From Symbiodinium natans (Eukaryota; Sar; Dinophyceae; Suessiales; Symbiodiniaceae): a stretch of 42,500 nucleotides of DNA. The stretch covers positions 1 through 42,500 of the forward strand of contig CAJNDS010000760.1 of assembly GCA_905221605.1 (NCBI GenBank), in the 5' to 3' direction. Of this stretch, positions 1 through 10,310 are shown in pieces. The notes beneath the pieces were generated by a model. That model was not told the DNA's origin. It saw only the letters and a list, made by a program, of their open reading frames with translations, and made no database searches. Every line of letters begins with the position of its first letter. Positions within the stretch are counted from its first letter, which is position 1. The position numbers were made by a program, and so were the translations under genes.

Positions 1-1260
1 TGCTGCGTCAATCGTGACTTGGCTGACTTCCCAAGACGTTTTCCGGACAGAGTGGCGCACATCCATCAACAAAAGAAGAAAGTCAAGGAAACAGCGGTCC
101 TGAAAAATGGTCTCACCGAACGGGAGGCCCAAAGCTACCGGGGCCAAGGCGTGAAGGAAAGACATTCGACGAGTCGCCCGCAATGAAATGATGGGGCAGG
201 CCGCCTTCGCTTCCACCCACCACATCTCCAAAAAAAAAAAGCTGCACGGCGCACGCCATCTGCCGATCCCCACGCCTTCTAAATAGACACAATACACACG
301 CATCGTTCCTGAAGTGTTGACGGGACCCCCCCCCCAGAGCAAATCTAGATGTTATGTTAAAAGTCCCCACCCATACCTAGGCGTTTCCCATCTCCGACAT
401 AAGCACGGCCTCGAAGCACCCTCCCGAATTGTGCGCCCTCCTTCCCACCCCCCTACTGCCAGGAGGCTCGCCTGGAGAGCGGCCGGGGGCCTCAAGGGCC
501 GCAGAGTGCTGCAGCCTGCGCTTGTTCTTTCTTTTTTTCTCCTTCACGCGGCGGGAAGCGCCGAGTCGACGTGCACAGAAGGCAGGGGATCGCAGGGGGG
601 GCATACAGCCATCTCGAAGGGGGAGGCGATGCGCAGCATGCTACATCATATATACTGTAGTCACTGTAGTGTCTCTTTTTGCAGAGGTTTGTGGACATCA
701 GCCGGGGATGCTGGGGCTAGGGCGATTGAGAAGAGCGGCTCTTTACTCTAAATATCTGTTGGCAGAACCCCCATTCAGACACGGAGAGGTCCAGAAATCT
801 CGGCTTCCGATGTCCCCCAAAAACTGCCTGGCACTCTCACTTCTTCTCGGTTTGCGCACACATCTTGAGCAAATCGCGTATGGCCACCCTTGCAGCAGGA
901 GTGTTGCAAGGCTCGAAAGATGCATTCCCTGAACTGAAAGGCGAGCTTCCGAAATGCGAGCATGTCGGTCATGCTAGCAGCTGCCGAAGGGGACCAGGGG
1001 ACCAGGGAACGGGCCTGGGCATCCGTGGGAACTTGCCTGGGTCTGCTCACCTACTCAGACCTATTCAGACCTTTTCCCTACCTGAGGTCCTAGAGGGCCC
1101 CGGGACTCACGGAGATGGTTCGCTCTCCACTTTGTATTCATACAGTATGTGCGCTCGGCTTGGAAATCTGCAGGATGTGTTTCTCCTCGGTCCAGTCATG
1201 GGCTTCCGTACTTGCTAGCCTCCATTTTAGACCCCACCAAAAGGTCTGACTTGGCTAGCC
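1..1260. repeat. Diverged repeat module, copy I
   Basis: No intact gene is visible here. The stretch is a mosaic of words that recur at about 2880-4260 and, from about 790 on, again at about 5850-6360. Recognisable shared pieces are the opening (CTGACTTCCCAAGAC, then AGAGTGGCGCACATCCATCAA), a GC-rich block at 481-600 (GGCCGCAGAGTGCTGCAGCC, later GCCGAGTCGACGTGCAC), a block at about 795-850 (GATGTCCCCCAAAAACTGCC) and a block at about 1080-1260 (AAAAGGTCTGA, then AGCCCGGCCT). Short open frames run both ways, but none is preserved between copies, so I treat them as chance. It may be a decayed segmental duplication or an old mobile element. Its original function is not recognised. Confidence 0.7.
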
Positions 1261-1436
1261 CGGCCTCAGGTGTCCTTCCCCCTGCCGTGGGGAGACGGGC
1301 AGACGGAAAGGAAAACAAAAGCTGAAGGGGTTGCAAAAAGGGGGCTCTCCTTTATTGGCCTCCGCCTCCGGGATGCTTGGAACGCTGTAAACGCGAGCAG
1401 GCTAATGATACTAGCAACTGCCTGGACAAGATTGTG

Positions 1437-1555
1437 TTCGGGCGTGGGTCTTGGCCCGAGGCGCGACCGCGCTCTACATCGCAGCGGAGCACGGCCAGCT
1501 GGAGTGCCTCCGGGCGCTGCTGAACGTTGGCGCCAACAAGGCGCCGGGGGGTTGA
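1437..1555 (+). pseudogene. Ankyrin-repeat relic, copy 1
   Basis: One reading frame gives GATALYIAAEHGQLECLRA followed by LLNVGANKA, a textbook ankyrin repeat (TALxIAAexGxLEcLRaLLxxGAnkA). It then runs into a stop within the next few codons. No second repeat follows in frame and no start precedes it. A near-identical relic lies at 6594-6710 inside the duplicated module, where the starting residues read GATPLHIAAVKG. It therefore looks like a single exon of an ankyrin gene captured in the repeat, now without function. An alternative is a genuine internal exon of a gene spread across the region, but no matching neighbours were found. Confidence 0.7.
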
Positions 1556-1930
1556 GGGCTCGGTTACAGAGTTTTGCAAATTTGCGAGTGGCCCCCAGGC
1601 TCCGGACTTGAAGGCTCCAGCGGTCCCCAAAGCCAAGATGAGGCAGAGATCCCCCAGACCACTCGAGCAGCAACGCCCCAAACTCCCAAGATGGAGCGTC
1701 TTTCAGAGTGGCTTTGTTCAGAGTCTTTTTTCAGAGGCCTTCGCAGGGATTCGCAGAGGTCACTTCCCGAAAAATTCTTAAAGAGCAACTGTTTTGCAGC
1801 AAGGGGGGGAGTCGGCGCAGGGGAGGGGGAATGTCATGAGTGATCCTCGGCCAAGTGTTTCGGAAGGGCAGTCGGGGCAGGGGAAGGGGAATGCCGTGCA
1901 GGGGATGGGAAGGCGGGTTGAGGGGCGGAG

Positions 1931-2060
1931 GGAGCTTAGGATTTGGGATTTTAGGCTTCAAGGCAGGTTTAGGCTTTGTAGGACTTGGGAGGGCTTGAAG
2001 GGGTTTAGGGTTTGGGAGTTCGCGGCTTCGGGTTGAGTGGGTTGAGGGGTTTTGGGCCAT
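1931..2060. repeat. Degenerate telomere-like tract
   Basis: The + strand is rich in G-strand words resembling TTTAGGG: GGATTTTAGG, GGTTTAGGCTTT, GGGGTTTAGGGTTTGGGAG, GGGTTGAGGGGTTTTGGG. Units are irregular, so this is an interstitial, decayed tract rather than a chromosome end. The same tract follows the ankyrin relic in the other module copy at 6900-7035. Confidence 0.6.
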
Positions 2061-2299
2061 GTGCGGGTGTCTGGTCCGCTCCAGGCCACGCACGCCATAC
2101 ACGCCATACGCGCCACACCAGGAAAGCAAAAACATCAAAACCGAACGTGGAAGCAGTGAGGATGCAGCAAGACTCCCGACAATTCCTGCAGCTAGCAGCC
2201 ATAGCCAGAGGCCTTCAAGGCTTCCCGTCGTGGCAAACCTTCCCGCTCAAAGAGTCCCTGAGCAGGCTGGACGTGACTTCCCACCAAGAACGGTCAAAT

Positions 2300-2880
2300 C
2301 AGACAGCGCATCATTCCAGAAAGAGTGCATCGGCTCAGAGCGACAGGAAGTGCAAGCAACTGTGACATGTTCCGCGGCCGGAGGCCGAAACCCCACCAGG
2401 GTGAAGGCTAAAGGTGCCCCAACTCCGCGGCCTCAGTCTCATCGAGCCGCCCGAACACCACGTGCTCGTCGGTTGCGCTGGCCCCTGTCGTCGTAAGAGA
2501 CTTAGCATGTCAGGCATCCTTGCCAACCTGAGCCGGTGGTCTTCTTCCGGCAAGTTGTGGAAACTTCGCAGACACAGAGAGCAACAGCAAAGCAACCACG
2601 AACATGGAAAGCAGTGAGGATGCGCAGCAGAAGTGCCAAAACTCCTGCAGCTTGTAGCCAGAGGCGAAGGAGTCCAAGGCTGCCCTCAGAGGCCGCCCGT
2701 TTTCATTCGTAGAAAGCGGATGGAGTTCCGGGAGTATCATCGGGGGGCTCGTGGGCAGGGGATGTAGCTGTTTCGGGCACATGCCAGCTCGGGGTGCGGC
2801 CGATTGGCTCCGCCTTGATAAGACAGAACTCCCGCATGTCCGGGCAAACCCCGGGTTTGGACCCTCGCAAGCCCCATGCT
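2300..2880. other. Unassigned spacer
   Basis: No conserved coding frame, RNA gene or clear repeat was seen. Small open frames overlap on both strands and none resembles a known protein. The words AACCACGAACATGGAAAGCAG and GCAGTGAGGATG near 2597-2622 echo 2150-2165 and 7143-7166, so part of it belongs to the surrounding duplicated module. Confidence 0.4.
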
Positions 2881-4260
2881 CCATCAATCGTGATTCGCCT
2901 GACTTCCCAAGACCAGCAGAATCAGACGTTTTCCGGAGAGAGTGGCGCACATCCATCAATAAAAGAAGGGAGTCAAGGAAGCGGGGGGCCCGCAGCGGTC
3001 CTGAGAAACAGCCTCACCGAACGGGAGGCCCGAAGCTACCGGGGGCCAAGACGTGAAGGAAAGACGTCCCAAACTCTTATCGGCCTCACTCTCGACGAGT
3101 CGCCCGCAATGAAGCCATGAGGCAGGCCAGCTTCGCTTCCACCCATCGCATCTCCAAACAAAAAGCTGCACGGCGCGCGCCATCTGCCGATCCCCACGCC
3201 TTGATAGATACAATACACGCGCATCGTTCCTGAAGTCTGGGACCTCACAGAGCAGATCTATGTTATGTTATAAGTCTCCCACCCGTGCCTAGACATTTCC
3301 CATCCCCGACAGAAGCCTTGCCTCGAAAGCACCCTCCCGAGTTGCACGCCCTCTTTTCCACCCCCCTGGTGCCAGGACGCTCGCCTGGAGAGCGGCCGGG
3401 GCCTCAAGGGCCGCAGAGTGCTGCAGCCTTCGCTATGTTTTCTTTTTTTCTCCTTCACGCGGCGGGAAGCGCCGAGTCGACATGCGCAGAAGGCAGGGGA
3501 TCGCAGGGGGAGCAGAGCCATCTCGAAGGGGGAGGCGATGCGCTGCCCATCTCGAAGGGGGCGGCGATGTGCTGCTGCACAGATACAGCATATATACTGT
3601 ACTGTAGTCACTGGAGTGTTTCTTTGTGTCGAGGTTTCTCGACATCAGTTGGGGCTGCTGGGGCTAGGGCGACTGAAAAGACCGGGCCTTTACTGTAAAT
3701 GTCTGTTGGCAGAACCCCCATGCAGACACAGAGAGGTCCAGAAATCTCAGCCTCCGATGTCCCCCCAAAAACTGCCTGGCACTGTCACTTCTTCTCGGTT
3801 TGCACGCACATTTTGAGCTCATCGCGTATGGCACACTTGAGATATGAAATCGTGTGCCATCCCTGCAGCAGGGGCATGTGCTCGAAAGACTTAAAAAAGC
3901 TTTCTTCCCAGAAAGGCGAGCTGCCGTAATGCCAGCGTGTCGGTCATGCCATCAGCCAAAGGGGTCCAGGGAATCTGGGTTCGGGCATGGGCATGCGTGG
4001 GAATGTTCCTCAGTTTGTTAAGGGCCTTCAAAGGAATGACTTTGGAGGGTTGGCAGTCTGAACGGGGGTCTCCTCACCTACTCAGACAAATTCAGACCTT
4101 TTCCCTCCACGGGGCTCATGCTTGGAGATGGTTCGCTCTCCTCTTTCGTAACGAGAAAAGCACGCGCGATCACGCGCGTTTACCTTGAACACTCAAGGAT
4201 GCGTTCCCCTCTTTATCCACCATTTTAGACCCCCAAAAGGTCTGAGTTAGCCCGGCCTTC
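2880..4260. repeat. Diverged repeat module, copy II
   Basis: This repeats 1-1260 in the same order and orientation with small indels. It has the opening near 2885-2960, the GC-rich block at 3393-3510, the CCCCAAAAACTGCCTGG block near 3762-3780 and the AAAAGGTCTGAG / AGCCCGGCCT block near 4235-4260. It has no ankyrin relic after it; the following 4260-4560 is only loosely similar. No coding frame is conserved with copy I. Confidence 0.7.
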
Positions 4261-5850
4261 AGGTTTTTTCTGCCGTGTGGAGACGGGGAGACGGAAAGGT
4301 CTGTAAAGCATGGCCTCTGAATCCCCACAAAGTTTTTGAAAAGCGGGGCTTTCTCCCGGCCTCAGCCTTCGAGATGCTCAGAGCGTTTGTCATGAGCACT
4401 GTCGATGACACTATAGGGACTGTTTTGGGAACCGGGGTTCGGGCCTGTGGTGCCACTGGGACCTTTTCAGTTCGCCAAGGGGTCTGAAATGGGACGTTTG
4501 GAAGGTGGGGTTGGGGCCTTCAGCGTCTGCCGTGCGCGGGAGAACCTACCCCTTACCCCCTCCCCCCCCGAGCAGCTGCCGAAGGGGACCAGGGAACCTG
4601 GGTTCGAGCCTGGGCACCCGTGGAACTTTCTCAGTGTCAAGTTTGCAAAGGGGAACTTTTTGTGAAACGGGGGGCTTCCAAGCAAGAAGGATGGCCGGGG
4701 CCTCTAGGGCCGCAGTGTGCCAGCCTTCGCTGTTTTTCTCCTTCGCACGCCGAGAAGCGCCGAGTCGACATGCACAGAAACGGGGATTTTTTGGAGGGTT
4801 GGCCTACTGAGACCTGTTCCCCCTACCTGTTTCCTAATAGGGTCCTAAAACGCTCCGGGGCTCACGCATGCGGCTAACTTGTGTGAAGCCGGGATCTGGG
4901 CCTTGTGGCAAGCAGGCGGAACCCCCTCAATTCCGCCAAGCCAAGGGGTCTGGCAAGGGATGTTTGGGATGGTCGGGGTTTGGGGCTGCCGGGGTGGGTC
5001 ACTGCAGGCGCGTTCATGTACCTTGAAGATCCTTGAAGGGTGCACGCTGCCCAGGTCTTTCATAGGGTTCCCGACGTCTTGGGGAACCCCCGATTTCAGA
5101 CCCCATGCCGATTCAGAGCCCAGAAAAAGTCTCAAATGAGCGCCGCTCCAGGCAAACCTGAGGGGTTTGCGTGGGAAGGCGGGGAGACAGAAAGGTCGAA
5201 GGCACACAGCCATGGCCTGCCCGGAAACCTCCCACTAAGACTCCAAAGCCCGTCACAACTGGAGCATGCCCTGCAAAGTTGAGACTTGACAGGGTCCAGG
5301 CTGCACTTTTCCTTCGACCACGCTCTCCAAGAGTTTGAATCTATTTTTTGGCCATGCTCTGGGCGGCCATTGAGCAGACACGTGGGTGAGGTAATGCAAG
5401 CTGAGAGTGCAAGCATGGTGTATGTGGTGTATGTGGAGTCTGCTCCCTGAAAATCGGGATGTGCGTTTGTCCTGCGGGGGCCGAACTTGGTTTCGGCCTG
5501 TGGTGCTCGTGGGAATCCCCCCAGTTCAGTTCGCCAAGGGCTCTGAAATAGGATGCTTGGGGGAGGGGGGGGGGGCGGGCGGGCTGGAGCTGCCTGGGGC
5601 TCACGCACGCAAGTCGGTTTATGCAAGCACAAGCACACCTTGAAACCTGAAGTTTGCAAAGGTCCGTTCTTGAGCTGACGTTTGGAGAGCCCCCATTGAA
5701 GACCCATTAGGACTTTGCAAGATCCTCCCCCCTTCACACCCCGAAATTGAGGAGTTACCAGAACGAGGGAACGAAGGGTCCATAAGGCAAAGAGCCCTGG
5801 AAGAGGCCCAGCCAGGCAGCAGAACTCCAAAGCCCCATCAGCTGGGGATG
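4260..5850. repeat. Partial and scrambled module pieces
   Basis: Pieces of the same modules recur here out of order. At 4693-4781 is a third copy of the GC-rich block (GGCCGGGGCCTC, CGAGAAGCGCCGAGTCGAC). At about 4570-4640 is the CGAAGGGGACCAGGGAAC / CCTGGGCA block also seen near 975-1030, 3955-4000 and 6015-6070. The long open frame that can be read on the minus strand at 5132-6097 crosses these repeats, has no recognisable domain and is not conserved in other copies. No gene is called. Confidence 0.55.
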
Positions 5851-6593
5851 CTGGGGGAGGTCCAGAAATCGCAGCCTCCGATGTCCCCCAAAAACTGCCT
5901 GGCACTGTCACTTCTTCTCGGTGTGCGCACTGCAGCATCGCAGTGCTCGAAAGATGAAAAAAATGTTTTCTTCCCAAAAGGGCGAGCTGCTGCAATGCGA
6001 GCGTGTCGGTCATGCCAGCAGCCGAAGGGGTCCAGGGAATGTGGGTTCGGGCCTGGGCATGCGTGGGAATTTTTCTCAGTTTGTTAAGGGTCTTCAAAGG
6101 GGAACTTTGGAGGGTGGGGGTCTGAAAAACGGGGGACTCCTCACATAGTCAGACCTATTCAAACCTTTTCCCTACCTTTTTCCTGAGATCCTGGAGGCCA
6201 CCGGGGCTCACGCTTGGAGATGGTTCGCTCTCCTCGTTTATGAGAGAAGCACGCGCGTTTGCCTTGAACTCTGAAGGATGCGTTCCCCTCCCCTCTTTAC
6301 CCACCATTGTAGACCACCCCAAAAGGTCTGAGTGGGGTAGCCCGGCCTTCAGGTGGTCCCTCCCCCTGCCGTGGGCGGAAGGGGGAGACGGAAAGGTCTA
6401 TAACGCATGGCCTCTGCGTTCCCAGAGCAACTCCAAAGCCCTCAAAGCTGTTAGCAGTGGCAAAGGAACTCAAAAGCTGAAGTTTTTAAACAAAAGTGGG
6501 GCTCTCTTTTCTTGGCTTCAGCCTCCAGGATGCTTGGAGCGCCGTAAACGCGAGCAGGCTAATACCAGCTGCCTGGGAAAACATTGTGTTCCG

Positions 6594-6710
6594 AGCGCGG
6601 GTCTTGGCCCGAGGCGCGACCCCACTCCACATCGCAGCGGTGAAAGGCCAGCTGGAGTGCCTCCGGGCGCTGCTGAACGCCGGCGGCGACAAGGCGCTCG
6701 GGGGGTTGAG
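6594..6710 (+). pseudogene. Ankyrin-repeat relic, copy 2
   Basis: The frame gives VLARGATPLHIAAVKGQLE followed by CLRALLNAGGDKALGG. TPLHIAA and LLNAG are the ankyrin signatures. This copy lies in a short open frame (6496-6765) with no other ankyrin unit. The residues match the relic at 1437-1555 closely, including the upstream VLARGA and downstream GGLRARLQ, so the two derive from one ancestral exon. The nucleotides before it end in CCCGAG, which could be an old splice acceptor; this is a guess. Confidence 0.7.
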
Positions 6711-6899
6711 GGCTCGGTTACAGAGGTTTGCAAGTTTCTTGAGTGGCCCCAGGCTCCGGACTTGAAGGCTCCAGCCCGGAGTTGCAGAACTCCAAGCGGT
6801 CCCGAAAGCCAAGCCGGGATTCGCAGAGGTCACTTCCCGAAAAATCCTTAAAGGGCAACTGTTTTGCAGCAAGGGATGGGAAGGCGGGTTGAGGGGCGG

Positions 6900-7035
6900 A
6901 GGGAGCGTAGGATTTGGGATTTTAGGCTTCAAGGCAGGTTTAGGGTTTGTAGGATTTGGGAGGGTTTAATGGGGGTTTAGGGTTTGGGAGTTCGCGACTT
7001 CGGGTTGAGTCGGTTGAGAGGTTTTGGGCCATGTG
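6900..7035. repeat. Degenerate telomere-like tract, second copy
   Basis: Same irregular TTTAGGG-like words as at 1931-2060 (GGTTTAGGGTTTGTAGG, GGGGGTTTAGGGTTTGGG), in the same place relative to the ankyrin relic. It was carried along by the module duplication. Confidence 0.6.
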
Positions 7036-7309
7036 CGGCTGTCTGGTCCGCTCTGCAGCAAGACTTCGAAAAACTTGAGCCGTTACTGCGTGCAGAGTCC
7101 AAGCCACGCACGCCATACACGCCATACCAGCAAAAGCAAAAACGAACGTGGAAAGCAGTGAGGATGCAGCAAGCCTCCCGACAATTCCTGCAGCTAGCAG
7201 CCATAGCCAGAGGCCTTCGGAGCTTCCCTTGTCAAATCAGACAGCGCATGATTCCAGAAAGAGTGCATCGGCTCTGAGCGAAAGAAACTGCAAGCAACTG
7301 TGACATGTT

Positions 7310-7900
7310 CTGCGGGGCAGGGTACACACCAGAAGATGCCCTGAAGTTGTTTGCTGCTCCTGGGGCCCTTTGAGGTGCATGTAGCAAAGTCTCATGTGCC
7401 GCTGCCGCACAACATCAGAATCAAAAGAAGTGACGCCCCAAACTCTGTGTAGCCGTGTAGTTTCAAGAGGGCACCTGCCATGAAATAATGGGGCCTGGCA
7501 AATGCAGAGCTTTTTTCAGCGGCTTTCGTAAGGGGCAGCTCCAAGGCCGCCTTCGCTTCCAACCACATCTCCCAACATCTGCAGAATTCTGCACGTCCCC
7601 TCTCTTTTTGTTTTGTGCATCGTTTCTGGGTTCTTGACGGGACCCTCTCGACAAGAGCTGAAATTTGGAAATGTCCGGAGCCAGATTTAGACGGTCCCCT
7701 TCTCCAACAAAAAAACATCACATGGGGTGTGCGCCCCTCCTCTCTCTCCCTGGTTTGAGGACGCCCGCACGAAGGATGGCCGGGGCCTCAAAGGGCCGCA
7801 GAGTGCCGCAGCCTTCGAGTCTTTTCTCCTTCGCGCGCCGAGAAGCGCCGAGTCGACGTGCACAGCCATCTCGAAGGGGATGCGATGCGCTTCCGTAGAG
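7310..7900. repeat. Spacer with fourth GC-rich block
   Basis: Nothing coding is supported. At 7779-7890 a fourth copy of the GC-rich block appears (GGCCGGGGCCTCAAAGGGCC, then CGAGAAGCGCCGAGTCGAC and CCATCTCGAAGGGG). It lies just downstream of the thiamine-enzyme exon. The last exons of that gene would be expected in this direction, but I could not find a convincing continuation. Confidence 0.5.
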
Positions 7901-7918
7901 CTACAGCATATACTGGAG

Positions 7919-9598
7919 TCAGTGTAGTGGTTCTTCTTGGCTCTCACCCAGAGAGTTTATCCCGAAAACGTCATTGATGAAGAGAACACACTTCTCTTCG
8001 GGCTGCTGAAAACCCATCATCTGTGCAGCCTGAATATCGGTGCGGCCACAGACGTATTGATACTTCCTCCCCTCATTCGTCTGCAGGAAAGCATGCAGGT
8101 ACGGAATGTACTCGAAAGCAGAGCAGCCATAAAGGGGAACCCTGAACTCACAGCCCTGAGCAAAGAGGCTTAGAACCTCTCGCATGAGAGTCATCTCCTT
8201 TGACCTTTCGATGAGAGCATTGTTTCCAATGATGGGCGGCACGTTCAGCTCCAGTCCGCGCACCACTACCAGTCGAAGCTCTCCTTTGCCAACTCCGTTG
8301 GCAAACTTGATGGCTCGGTGACTCAAATCGGCCATGAACTTGCATATCTCTTCTTCCGTCTCGCACATGTGCACCAGATCGTGCTTCGCAACAGCATCAT
8401 AGAATTGGGTGTTGTGCAGGACATGCTCAGCCTCAGTTGCTGCAATCAAGTTGTCTTCAACAGCCCAGGCTTTGTTGTTGAAGACGAAGACGGTGATTAA
8501 GGAACTTACGTCAGCTTCCATCAAGTGCATCACAAGCTCAGTGCCACCATTCAGTCGACTCGCACCATCTCCGACAAAGAAGTTGTACACGCCTCTCTTC
8601 TTCGAAATCTGCTCCACAGCGACGACCTGATTGAGCTTTGAGAGAACATGCCCAATACTCGAGTCCCTGAGCATGGCAATGCCATCCCCGTCTGTTAGAA
8701 GCGAGATTCCCTCCTTGACGATGGTGGCCATGAGGACTGCTGTGGTCAACCCCGTGTCGTAGTAGTTTCTCACCGTCATGTCCGGATTCGCCAGCTTTAA
8801 CTGATTGCTAAACCTCACGTAATCTACCAAGCACTTCAGCCGATCTGTACTGGTCGATTCCATGGCCGAAGGCATGGGCATTGGTGTGGGATAGCCAAAA
8901 GCCTTTTGCATGAAGAAGTGCTTGGTGGCAGCTCCCAAGCCCCATGCTACTTCTCCTTTTGCCTTGATGTCACCGCAGATGCTCCTCAAGACCTCCGCCT
9001 CATCGACCCCATAGATGTTGTGCTCTTGGCTGCCGATTGGAAGCATGCACGCCCCCTTGCACAGAACCACCAAGCGACTTTCTTTGTAAGCCGCATCAAA
9101 CTGGCCGTGATCAGACCGAATACACATCGTCACAAACTTTCCTGGTGTCCCTATATAAATCAAGAGCCGGTGCCCATGAGTTGCCATGGGAATCGCTTGA
9201 AACTTAGCTTCGAGCGGGAGCGTATGCTGCCAATCACTTGCAACAGCCACATGAATCGGCGCAATATCAACCACATCTTGCGAGTCCGAAGCATAATCCA
9301 GCAGCTTTTTGCAGCAACTGCTGGTAGATGCATCCTGTCCGAAACATATCAGAATGCCCTTGGCTTTTGCGATGGCCTTCGAAATTGATTGGCATGCGAC
9401 GCGAGTGGCTCGGTACGTCTCACTCTTCGTCGCAATCTCGGGCTTCTGGAGCAGAATGGGCTGGGCACCCAAGAACGGCCTGTCAGTGTCAGTAACATGG
9501 TGAAGGTTCTCTTCGACGATGGCCCTTGCCAAGTCTTCGGTTTGCTTCCTTGCCAATCTTGGCCGTTTCGACGCTCCAGGAAGGCCGTCCATCACCAT
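7919..9598 (-). CDS. Thiamine-diphosphate-dependent enzyme, 5' exon
   Basis: Open frame of 559 residues from an ATG at 9598 with an in-frame TGA four codons upstream. Residues 11-19 are basic (KRPRLARKQ). Residues 343-375 form the ThDP/magnesium motif: GDG at 343-345, then about 28 residues, then NN at 374-375 inside VFVFNNKAWAVED, typical of a PP domain. Residues 485-550 resemble the start of a PYR domain; RTDIQAAQM at 519-527 aligns with the catalytic-glutamate segment of decarboxylases, with Asp where Glu is usual. PP before PYR is the order of transketolases and E1 dehydrogenases, not of decarboxylases. Residues 60-300 are not recognised. The frame ends at residue 559, but the PYR domain would be cut short. 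A good splice donor (G|GTGAG, exon end at 7948) suggests the coding sequence continues in further exons. Substrate unknown. Confidence 0.75.
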   Translation of the reverse strand: MVMDGLPGASKRPRLARKQTEDLARAIVEENLHHVTDTDRPFLGAQPILLQKPEIATKSETYRATRVACQSISKAIAKAKGILICFGQDASTSSCCKKLLDYASDSQDVVDIAPIHVAVASDWQHTLPLEAKFQAIPMATHGHRLLIYIGTPGKFVTMCIRSDHGQFDAAYKESRLVVLCKGACMLPIGSQEHNIYGVDEAEVLRSICGDIKAKGEVAWGLGAATKHFFMQKAFGYPTPMPMPSAMESTSTDRLKCLVDYVRFSNQLKLANPDMTVRNYYDTGLTTAVLMATIVKEGISLLTDGDGIAMLRDSSIGHVLSKLNQVVAVEQISKKRGVYNFFVGDGASRLNGGTELVMHLMEADVSSLITVFVFNNKAWAVEDNLIAATEAEHVLHNTQFYDAVAKHDLVHMCETEEEICKFMADLSHRAIKFANGVGKGELRLVVVRGLELNVPPIIGNNALIERSKEMTLMREVLSLFAQGCEFRVPLYGCSAFEYIPYLHAFLQTNEGRKYQYVCGRTDIQAAQMMGFQQPEEKCVLFINDVFGINSLGESQEEPLH

Positions 9599-9639
9599 CG
9601 GAAAGGATCATACGACACGGGCGTCAGATGGCATACTTA

Positions 9640-10310
9640 AGGTTCCAATACATTGAAACGAGGTGAACATTCAGCGACTACACTGCACCGGCAGCAATGT
9701 TTCGGAGGAAAGCATGACTCCCTGAGATGGTAAGAACGAGAACTGTTGTGAAGCTGTAACGATTATCTGTGCGACCTCGAACCTTCAAAACAACAACGGG
9801 ACAAATGTCAGAGTGTTGCTTGTAGGTTTGGCTCTGTTACCAGCCGATCGCGATCAGTGGGCCGGGCGGCTACACGAACACTCGCGCCACGACGAAATAG
9901 TTCCCCTTGCTGATTCATCCGTGGCGGCCGCTCTCACCCCGGGCTGGAAATTAAGTCATCTTCAGCTTTGTACATATCCCAAACACTGCGCCTGTCTCGA
10001 GTACACACGCAACAGTTTCGCAACATCTCATGCCCCCGCGCGGCGGTGGTCTGCACCCCCCCTAAACATGGCCCAGTCAGCTACGTGCAACTTTCCATCA
10101 CTCGTGTTTTTTCACAGACGAAAGGCCAACGCTCGAGATGGAGGTTACAATGCCCGTGCCCGTGAGCCCCATTCAGCGGCTGGAGGCCTGCGAGAGGGCT
10201 TCCTTATCGGGCAAAACTGCCTCTCGCCGCAGCTTGCAGGGCCCATCGCCGTCGCCACAACCGTCGCCACAACCGTCGCCACTATTTTCATGTGTTCTTT
10301 ATTCATCAAA
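9640..10310. other. Upstream spacer, nothing coding supported
   Basis: This lies upstream of the minus-strand thiamine-enzyme exon and would hold its 5' region and promoter, but no recognisable promoter was seen. A short + strand frame at 9813-10313 has no domain. At 10246-10285 there is a small tandem repeat of the 12-mer CGTCGCCACAAC. Confidence 0.4.

Larger units (their letters stand above)
5850..7310. repeat. Diverged repeat module, copy III
   Basis: This is parallel to about 790-2340: the GATGTCCCCCAAAAACTGCC block near 5880, the CGAAGGGGTCCAGGG block near 6022, the AAAAGGTCTGAG block near 6320, the ankyrin relic at 6594-6710, the telomere-like tract at 6900-7035 and the CACGCACGCCATACACGCC / GAGGATGCAGCAAG end near 7105-7200. 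Order and orientation match, which indicates a duplication of about 1.5 kb. Relative to the first copy it has small deletions and an insertion near 7058-7095 containing ACTTGAGCCG. Confidence 0.7.

Noticed and set aside
5132-6097. Long minus-strand open frame of 321 residues
   Set aside because: It runs across duplicated module pieces, is broken in the parallel copies, has biased Pro/Ser composition and no recognisable domain.
7058-7095. GGCTCAAG on the minus strand near 7074 as a spliced-leader relic
   Set aside because: Only eight bases match and the preceding bases (TAAC) do not fit TTTT. No tandem relic or gene start follows.
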